DNA of 34,193 bases from contig URRP01000027.1 of assembly GCA_900550375.1 (NCBI GenBank), forward strand, positions 1-34,193, in the 5' to 3' direction. Origin of the DNA: an uncultured Alistipes sp. Lineage in GTDB: Bacteria; Bacteroidota; Bacteroidia; Bacteroidales; Rikenellaceae. Under the pieces are notes generated by a model, which searched no databases, was not told where the DNA came from, and saw nothing but the letters and a program-made list of their open reading frames with translations. Positions within the stretch are counted from its first letter, which is position 1. Every line of letters begins with the position of its first letter. Below are positions 16,993 through 22,403 of the stretch, one piece after another. The translations under genes were made by a program, and so were the position numbers.

Positions 16993-17111
16993 CATTTATG
17001 TTTGATTATGCCGAGGCGGAGTATCTAAGGCGCAGCCAAAGTACGAAAAGACGAGCGCAGAAGCAAACATAAATGTTTGATTATGCTGAGGCGAAGTATC
17101 TAAGGCGTTGT
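16961..17111 (-). repeat. Two tandem copies of the promoter-bearing palindromic repeat, minus orientation
   Basis: Unit A is 16961-17036 (76 nt) and unit B is 17037-17111 (75 nt); a further TATCTTTG box (minus strand) follows at 17112-17119. Read on the minus strand each has AGATACT..GCCTC.GCATAATC, a palindromic centre, GCTTCTGC.CTCGTCTTTTCG and a TATCTTTG-like box, the same plan as 5093-5239. Unit B has lost one base in its box (TACTTTG). The 16-nt palindromic centres of A and B are exact reverse complements of each other. Confidence 0.85.
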
Positions 17112-17119
17112 CAAAGATA

Positions 17120-17382
17120 ACGAAAAAACGGAGGAAGCAGAGGTGTTGCGACCGAAAATTTATACTGCTTGCTCCTTCTCTCTGCCCGATTTCGGAATGT
17201 CTCGACATGGCTGAGCCATGTCGGAAGTTCGTCGCTATCCCGCGCGACGGAGTGCAACTCGCGGATGCTCGTGCGGTTCCGTCCGCCGGCGACGAACTGC
17301 ATACTCGCCGACGAGATAGTAGAAGTAAAACGGCGGATAAATAAAATTATTTTTTCAGATGGGGACCGCAACGGAAAAGCGA
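17120..17382. other. Gene-free DNA with inverted repeats
   Basis: Short frames on both strands show no recognisable domain. The stretch contains cgacatggct g agccatgtcg (17203-17223), a perfect 10-bp hairpin with a one-base spacer. It also has a wider pair, agttcgtcgc at 17226-17235 with gcgacgaact at 17289-17298, enclosing further short complementary stretches. A structured transcript is possible, but no known RNA family was recognised. Confidence 0.5.
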
Positions 17383-17411
17383 CGGGGGACGTTTATCAAG
17401 AACGTCCCCCG
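17383..17411 (-). terminator. Hairpin terminator of the BACON-nuclease gene
   Basis: A perfect 11-bp stem (17383-17393 and 17401-17411, GC-rich) lies 27 nt past the stop on the minus strand. Only a short T-rich tail follows (tcgcttttcc on the minus strand). Confidence 0.75.
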
Positions 17412-17438
17412 AAGGCTGTCGTAAAGCGAGCGGAGTTG

Positions 17439-19811
17439 TCAGAATCCCCACTCCGAGCGGTCGAACGACGCTTTGACTTCGGCCGGAACCTCGGGGAAGA
17501 AGGTGATGTTCGTGAGCCGTTCGATCTCGGCGACGGGCTTTGCGAAGCGGTCGATCTGGCCGCTCGTCACGGCATCGGTCATGTAGGTCGGAATCCAGAA
17601 ACCGATGGCCTGCAATTCGTTCGCATCGCACTCCTGAATCCATTTTCCCGTGTTGCCCTTCTTGGTGCGCAGCGCCAGCTTGAACTGGTGGGTCGGCATC
17701 GTGCATAGTTTCGATGCGGAGGAGAACTCGCTGAAGTATGTGGCGTCCGTCTCGATGAGCGAGAGATTGCCGTAGTGGCAGCCGGCCACCATGAAGAGCG
17801 TGTCGGCCACTTGGTTGAGGTTGACCTGACCGTCGTCGGCGGGGAACTCCGTTTCGCCGATGTTGCGCGTGCCGGAGAAGAGGCTTTCGACATAGCCCCA
17901 GACGGTCCCGAACGTGTAGTCGTTGCCGGAGGGCTGCGGAGCGACGTTGGTAGGGTAGAAGGTCTGACGGTTGAGCAGGGCGGGATTCTGCTTGTCGCCG
18001 CAGCCTCGTTCGCTCGACATCACCAGATGGCCGCGCGTCCACATGCCGCCGTCGAGCGTGGTGTTGGTGTAGAAGGTGAATTTGTCGTTCTCGTCTGTGG
18101 GGTAGATCTTCGACTGTACGGCCGCGTCGAGCGAGGGATCGGGCGCCCATGGGTCGACGGCCGGCCGGGTGTAGCCGCCCTCCTGATAGATGCCGTGGAG
18201 CAGATAAGCCACCCAGACGGGGTTGTGGTGCTGTGTGTCGTAGCAGTAGGTGTAGTTGCGCACACGGTTACCGGTACGCACCGTCGTCGCAAAGTGAGTA
18301 TATACGGCTTGATTTGCGGAGGGGTGTTCGAAATTGGCAGGCAGTTCCGGCCAGCGGTAGGGGCCGCTGCTCTCTTCGAGCGTGATGCGCTGTCCGCCTC
18401 CGGTCGACTCGGTGAGTGCGATATCGTCGAAATTCAACCCGTAACTCTGCGTCACTCCCTTGGGCTTCAGATGGATGTAGAGTTGCGAGACGGGCTGCGT
18501 GAGCGAGAAGTCGCACACGGCCAGCGTCCATGTATTGTAGGCTGGGGCTGCGGTGTAGGCGACCTCCACCCATCGGCGGCCGTCGGCGCTCAGCTGCACG
18601 CTCAGGTCGTCCGTGCGGCAGATGGTTCCGAAGGTGAGCCGGAAATCGGTCTTGCCCGCGGGAAGTGCGATGTGCTGTACCTCGAAAAAGTCGGTCGAGA
18701 CGTTGTAGAACAGCCTTGCATAGCGGCCGCCCGATGCACCCTCGTAGCGTCCTGCCGAGCCGTAATTGTCGCTGTAAATGCGGACGTTGCCGTTGCTGTA
18801 GGTGACCTGTGCGGCGCCTGTGCCGGTATGGGTCTTCCAGTCGTCGGACTCGCTGGCCCAGATCGTGCTGCCCGTGCCGAAGTCGAGCCGGAAGATGGGA
18901 TCGACGGGCGTCGGCGAAACGTTGCGGGTGACCGTGAGGGTACGGGTGACGGCTTTCGCACCTTCGCCTGCGGTGACGGTCAGCGTCGATGTACCGTTGG
19001 GAGCCGCTGTAATGCGTACCGTACCGTCGCCCGTACCGGAGGCGGGCGAGAAGGTCATCCCTTCGGCCGTCGAGGAGACGTTCCATGCGGTGTTGCTGCG
19101 AATTTCGACACTGTTTTTCGCTGCGTCGGACTCGTTGAAGGTGAGGTTGTCGGGCGCAATCGTCAGTGCGACGCTGCGTGTGATCGTGACGGTGCGGACG
19201 AGGGTCTCTTCGCCGTCACCCGTAACGATGGTCAGCGTCGATTCGCCTACCGGAGCGGCCGTGATGCGCACCGTGCCGTCGCCCGAGCCTTCGTCGGGCG
19301 AGAAGGTCACCTCCCCGTTCGGCGACGAAGCTCTCCACGTGGTGTTGCTGCGGACCTCGACGCTGTTCTTCGCTGCGTCGGACTCGTCGTAAGTCAGCTT
19401 CGGCGGCGATACGGTAAGCGTGACGGCGGCTTTGGCGCGTGTGACCTTCACACGGTTGCTTTCGAGCGAGGGCCGTCCGTCGGAGTAGCTGTGTTTTGCG
19501 TAGACCTCGATCGTCGTGCCGGCAGGCATATCCGTGAGCGAGAAGTTCCCGTTGCCGCTGCCGAGCGCACGGTCGAAATGCACGCCCGAAGAGGGAGAAG
19601 CTGCCGCCTGCCACGAAAGGTCTGCGTTGGCGGAGACGGTAAACGTGTTTTTCGAGAGGTCGCCCTCGTCGAAGGTGAAGGCTGTTGCCGGGCTGATCTT
19701 CAGGTAGTCCGCGTCGGGAGCGGGGTCGTCGGTCGAGTCGCCGCCGCATGAGGAGAATAGAAAGGGAAGCAGACACGCTGTGCCGGTGATCAGATGAAGC
19801 AAATGTTTCAT
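17439..19811 (-). CDS. Lipoprotein with three BACON domains and a DNA/RNA non-specific endonuclease domain
   Basis: The 790-aa product is a lipoprotein (LLPFLFSSC, Cys22), so probably cell-surface or outer-membrane attached. BACON-like beta domains follow at about 36-125, 132-213 and 214-297; the last two are clearly duplicated (both hold DESDAAKNSVE- or NESDAAKNSVE-like and GDGTVRITAAP). A jelly-roll-like module (about 308-468, ending NFDDIALTE) comes next. The C-terminal domain fits NUC1-type nucleases: WTRGHL with His595 (the family's DRGH has Thr for Asp), RQTFYPTNVAPQ with Asn622, then Asn630 and Glu642. A role in degrading extracellular nucleic acid at a glycan or mucus surface is inferred. 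ATG 19811 is chosen for the lipoprotein signal. It follows the WG lipoprotein by 53 nt. Confidence 0.85.
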   Translation of the reverse strand: MKHLLHLITGTACLLPFLFSSCGGDSTDDPAPDADYLKISPATAFTFDEGDLSKNTFTVSANADLSWQAAASPSSGVHFDRALGSGNGNFSLTDMPAGTTIEVYAKHSYSDGRPSLESNRVKVTRAKAAVTLTVSPPKLTYDESDAAKNSVEVRSNTTWRASSPNGEVTFSPDEGSGDGTVRITAAPVGESTLTIVTGDGEETLVRTVTITRSVALTIAPDNLTFNESDAAKNSVEIRSNTAWNVSSTAEGMTFSPASGTGDGTVRITAAPNGTSTLTVTAGEGAKAVTRTLTVTRNVSPTPVDPIFRLDFGTGSTIWASESDDWKTHTGTGAAQVTYSNGNVRIYSDNYGSAGRYEGASGGRYARLFYNVSTDFFEVQHIALPAGKTDFRLTFGTICRTDDLSVQLSADGRRWVEVAYTAAPAYNTWTLAVCDFSLTQPVSQLYIHLKPKGVTQSYGLNFDDIALTESTGGGQRITLEESSGPYRWPELPANFEHPSANQAVYTHFATTVRTGNRVRNYTYCYDTQHHNPVWVAYLLHGIYQEGGYTRPAVDPWAPDPSLDAAVQSKIYPTDENDKFTFYTNTTLDGGMWTRGHLVMSSERGCGDKQNPALLNRQTFYPTNVAPQPSGNDYTFGTVWGYVESLFSGTRNIGETEFPADDGQVNLNQVADTLFMVAGCHYGNLSLIETDATYFSEFSSASKLCTMPTHQFKLALRTKKGNTGKWIQECDANELQAIGFWIPTYMTDAVTSGQIDRFAKPVAEIERLTNITFFPEVPAEVKASFDRSEWGF

Positions 19812-19864
19812 GACTTTAAAAGGGATGTTTTCGTTTACTGTTAACGTCTGTTTCTTTTTATCAG

Positions 19865-20476
19865 TTAACGGCCCGAGAGCCGCCGCACGGCGGCTTCGGC
19901 TTCGTAAGAGTTGTTGAAGGAGGGCTGGACGACGATGGCGCCGCGCCGGTCGATGGCACCCCAGCGGTTCTTTTCCACCGCGACGACTGCGATGCCGTTC
20001 GAGCCGAATTCGCGGGCGGAGAAATAGTGCGGAGCGATCGCCCAGCGGCCGTAGTAGTCGAGATAGCCGTAGAGTTCGGTTGCGGGATCGCGCTCCATCC
20101 ACAGATCGATGCCGGGCAGCCGTCCCTTGTCGATCGAACGGATGGCGGAGTCGACCGTGTAGCCGTTACTGAAAACGGCGGCGATGACCAACTGGCCGAG
20201 CGGATCGATGGCTCCATAGCGGTTACCGATCCGTACGCGGGCCAGTCCGCAGTCGCTGAAGTGTTGGGCGGCGTCGAATTTGGGTTGGATGACCCATAAT
20301 CCCAAATCGTTAACATAGCCGTAAAGTCCCGTGGCGGGGTTCTCCGCCGGAGTGTAACGCGCTCCGGTTTTAGCCAGAAGGCGTCCTGCGGTGTTCCCGT
20401 ACACTGCCGGCCCTGTGGTCGAACACGACCACAGGAACGGCAGCAACAGCGTCAAAAGGTGAGAAAGTCGTTTCAT
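19865..20476 (-). CDS. WG-repeat lipoprotein
   Basis: This 203-aa lipoprotein (signal MKRLSHLLTLLLPFLWSC, Cys18) carries WG repeats (PF14903 type): YGYVNDLGLWVIQPKFD, RYGAIDPLGQLVIAAVF, YGYLDYYGRWAIAPHYF and RWGAIDRRGAIVVQPSF. WG repeats form beta structures of poorly known function, often at the cell surface. The ATG at 20476 is chosen because the lipoprotein signal begins there; the frame is open to 20608 but that part has no signal. It lies between a possible 59-aa ORF (7-nt gap upstream) and the BACON-nuclease lipoprotein (53-nt gap downstream), suggesting a joint transcript from the C9-containing promoter. Confidence 0.83.
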   Translation of the reverse strand: MKRLSHLLTLLLPFLWSCSTTGPAVYGNTAGRLLAKTGARYTPAENPATGLYGYVNDLGLWVIQPKFDAAQHFSDCGLARVRIGNRYGAIDPLGQLVIAAVFSNGYTVDSAIRSIDKGRLPGIDLWMERDPATELYGYLDYYGRWAIAPHYFSAREFGSNGIAVVAVEKNRWGAIDRRGAIVVQPSFNNSYEAEAAVRRLSGR

Positions 20477-20483
20477 GATGTCG

Positions 20484-20663
20484 TTATCGGTGAAGGATGA
20501 ATTTACAGGTGATAGCTGCGACCGCCGAATAGACCGCGGCCGCCGGAGCGGGGAGGATCGCCGCATAGACGGGACTTGCGGCGAGACCGTGCGAATCCCG
20601 ATTCGCACGGGCCGTAAGCGGCAGTGCCGTAGCGCGAAACAGTGGGATGCGAATCTTTTTCAT
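20484..20663 (-). CDS. Possible small protein of 59 aa upstream of the WG lipoprotein
   Basis: This ATG-started frame codes for a basic start (MKKIRIPLFR) and an Ala/Pro-rich hydrophobic stretch (VYAAILPAPAAAVYSAVAAI), ending CKFILHR. It begins about 30 nt downstream of a TATCTTTG -7 box and stops 7 nt before the next ATG, ideal spacing for coupled translation. No family is recognised. GC-rich DNA often keeps short frames open by chance, and a perfect 11-bp inverted repeat (20587-20597 with 20600-20610) lies inside it, so it may instead be a structured leader. Confidence 0.35.
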   Translation of the reverse strand: MKKIRIPLFRATALPLTARANRDSHGLAASPVYAAILPAPAAAVYSAVAAITCKFILHR

Positions 20664-20693
20664 GCGAGGAGCCGATCGTTGAAAATTTTAATA

Positions 20694-20728
20694 CAAAGAT
20701 ATTACCCCCCCCCGAAACGCCCGATCAA
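20694..20728 (-). promoter_or_regulatory. Promoter of the lipoprotein operon with a C9/G9 tract in its spacer
   Basis: On the minus strand, TATCTTTG (20694-20701) is a perfect -7 box. The nearest TTG -33 candidate (20726-20728) stands 24 nt upstream, longer than the usual 19-21. The spacer contains nine consecutive G on this strand (plus-strand C at 20705-20713). Loss of 3-5 bases from the run would bring the boxes to consensus spacing. Confidence 0.5.
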
Positions 20729-20751
20729 TACGTCAATTGATGCGTCAAATG

Positions 20752-20788
20752 GACAAAAATAGCGGGCTTTTCGTCCGAAAAGTCCGCT
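20752..20788 (-). terminator. Rho-independent terminator of the AraC-family gene
   Basis: Arms 20761-20773 and 20776-20788 pair over 13 positions with one mismatch on the minus strand. The minus strand continues ATTTTTG. It lies 21 nt after the regulator's stop. Confidence 0.8.
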
Positions 20789-20809
20789 TGTAAGGTATTG
20801 GGAGCACGA

Positions 20810-21874
20810 TTAGTTGCCGCGTTCCAGTTTGTATCGGTTCGGTGTGCATCCGTAGTGGCGGATGAAGACGCGGCGGAATGTCGAGACCGAATTGAACCCG
20901 CAGCTCTCCGCGACGGCTTCGATCGTCAGCGTGCAGGAGGGCGAGGCGAGCCGCTCGGCGACGGCGCGGATGCGGTAGGCGTTCACATATTCGTAGAAGG
21001 TCGTGCCCAGCGAACGGTTGAGGTAATCGGAGAGGTAGGTGCGATTGGTTCCCAGCGCTTGAGCGACGTCGTGGATCGTCAGACGCGGGTTGAGCCAGAG
21101 CTGCTGAACGGTGAACAGCTCCTCCAGCCTCTCGGCGAAGGCGGGCCTGTGGTTGGCTTCGTTCGTCTGCTCCTCCGTATCGTCGGGAGATTCCGCCTCA
21201 CCGAGCGGCAGCGTCTCCTGCCGGTCGATGTAGTAGCAGATGACGGCCCACAGACCGCACGATGCCATATTGTAGAGAATATCGGCGTCGGCCGAGAGCC
21301 GGATGCAGGAGTAAGCCCACACGACGAGGAAGAAGATGAAGAAGATCAGCAGTTTCCATAGCCAGACCAGATCGATGGCATCCGTATAGGAGTAGTTTTC
21401 CGAGAGCATCCGGTTGTATTCGGGGATGGCGTGGTAGAGGTGGAAAATGACACTCAGGGAGTAGAGCAGCGCCGCGACGAGATTGGTCGTAAAGATGATC
21501 TGCACGGGCCAAGCCCAATAGAGCAGCGGGAAGAGCAGGAAAAGCGCTTCGTGGAGGATCGCTTTGCGCCAAGTCAGCCAGCCCGGGTGCACCAGTTCGA
21601 GCAGCAGGAAGGCGCAGGTGGGGACGGCCAGCATGTCGAAACTCATGAGCAGCTTCTGCATATAGTCGTAATCGGCCGTCGAAACGTCGAGCAGCAGCAG
21701 GTCTTTCATGTGCATGGCGAACCAGAAGAGCAGCGTCCAGCCCAGAATCCGCTTGAGCCGGTTGCCGCGTTGCAGGAGAAAATAGCTGCCGGCCGCGAGC
21801 AGGAACATGGAGATGCACCCCTGCGTAAAGGCGAGGGTACTGTCGAGCGTGATGGCGAGGATTCCGGCTGTCAT
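20810..21874 (-). CDS. Membrane-embedded AraC-family transcriptional regulator
   Basis: This 354-aa protein has about six or seven hydrophobic segments in residues 1-215 (for example CISMFLLAAGSYFLL, FLLLELVHPGWL, LLIFFIFFLVVWAYSCI). An acidic linker follows, then an AraC/XylS double helix-turn-helix: LTIHDVAQALGTNRTYLSDY, then TIEAVAESCGFNSVSTFRRVF and PNRYKL. Membrane-bound AraC proteins are common in Bacteroidetes and are thought to sense envelope or extracellular cues and bind DNA directly, but the signal and targets here are unknown. It lies between the lipoprotein operon and the polysaccharide-export operon on the same strand, so either could be its target. A -7 box TATATTTG (21894-21901, minus) precedes it. 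Confidence 0.9.
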   Translation of the reverse strand: MTAGILAITLDSTLAFTQGCISMFLLAAGSYFLLQRGNRLKRILGWTLLFWFAMHMKDLLLLDVSTADYDYMQKLLMSFDMLAVPTCAFLLLELVHPGWLTWRKAILHEALFLLFPLLYWAWPVQIIFTTNLVAALLYSLSVIFHLYHAIPEYNRMLSENYSYTDAIDLVWLWKLLIFFIFFLVVWAYSCIRLSADADILYNMASCGLWAVICYYIDRQETLPLGEAESPDDTEEQTNEANHRPAFAERLEELFTVQQLWLNPRLTIHDVAQALGTNRTYLSDYLNRSLGTTFYEYVNAYRIRAVAERLASPSCTLTIEAVAESCGFNSVSTFRRVFIRHYGCTPNRYKLERGN

Positions 21875-21893
21875 AGATGCGAAAGTCTTTTCA

Positions 21894-21901
21894 CAAATAT
21901 A
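21894..21901 (-). promoter_or_regulatory. -7 box of the AraC-family gene
   Basis: TATATTTG on the minus strand, 19 nt before the ATG, fits TAnnTTTG. No convincing -33 box was found at the expected distance, as is usual for regulated promoters. Confidence 0.5.
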
Positions 21902-21966
21902 GGAAAAAGCCGGTTATTTCCGACTTTTGTCTCTCTCTTTTTGGGGTGAGGTTCAGGATCGGCAAC

Positions 21967-21999
21967 GGAAAACAGGGAACTTGCAGCTCTCTGTTTTCC
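21967..21999 (-). terminator. Hairpin after the HAD gene
   Basis: Perfect 9-bp arms ggaaaacag (21967-21975) and ctgttttcc (21991-21999) lie 7 nt past the HAD stop. There is no clear T tract, so it is called a likely terminator or 3'-stabilising hairpin. Confidence 0.5.
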
Positions 22000-22006
22000 A
22001 TTCGAA

Positions 22007-22396
22007 TCAGTCGAGAAAACCCTCTTCGACGAGTCGCAGTCTGACTTTGGCCCAGTTTACGAAGGGACGTTTGACGCCGTCCTCGAATTTGATCGGGCAC
22101 CCCAATGCACTGTCGTCGATGTAGAGATCGGCAAAGACTTTGGGCGACTCGGTCCACTCTTTCTGCGCGGGGTTCTCGTTGACGGCATAGAGCGGAATGT
22201 CGTTGCGGGCGAACCATGCGGCGGCATCGTCGAGCAGCTTCCCGCTGCGCATCGTGTAGAGGATCAGCCGGCAGCCGTTATCGATCAGTTCCCGAAGCAC
22301 GGGAACGGCGCCGATGTCGCTGCCGATATGCGGGTAGGCATGTGTAACGACCGTACCGTCGAAATCGACGGCGATGATTGCACCGTGGATAGCCAT
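22007..22396 (-). CDS. HAD-superfamily hydrolase (BT0820-like small phosphatase)
   Basis: This 129-aa capless haloacid dehalogenase phosphatase has motif I DFDGT (nucleophile Asp11, acid Asp13), motif II Thr48 in LYTMRSG, motif III Lys86 and motif IV acidic pair IDDSALG (Asp94, Asp95). Small HAD proteins of this type in Bacteroides include the structurally solved BT0820. The substrate is not known; a phosphorylated sugar or lipid intermediate is plausible from its place. It begins 7 nt after the wzc-like stop, so it is the last gene of the export operon. Confidence 0.87.
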   Translation of the reverse strand: MAIHGAIIAVDFDGTVVTHAYPHIGSDIGAVPVLRELIDNGCRLILYTMRSGKLLDDAAAWFARNDIPLYAVNENPAQKEWTESPKVFADLYIDDSALGCPIKFEDGVKRPFVNWAKVRLRLVEEGFLD

Positions 22397-22403
22397 CGCG
22401 GTA

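Noticed and set aside
16961..17119. CRISPR-like array, second cluster
   Set aside because: Two whole-length units with palindromic centres and no spacers; they match the promoter repeat family.
17220..17300. tRNA gene, because gtgcggttccgtccgcc looks like a T arm
   Set aside because: No acceptor stem, anticodon arm or canonical GTTCGA loop could be assembled on either strand.
17108..17371. Small genes on either strand between the repeat cluster and the BACON-nuclease gene
   Set aside because: The frames show no signal peptide, domain or promoter spacing, and overlap inverted repeats.
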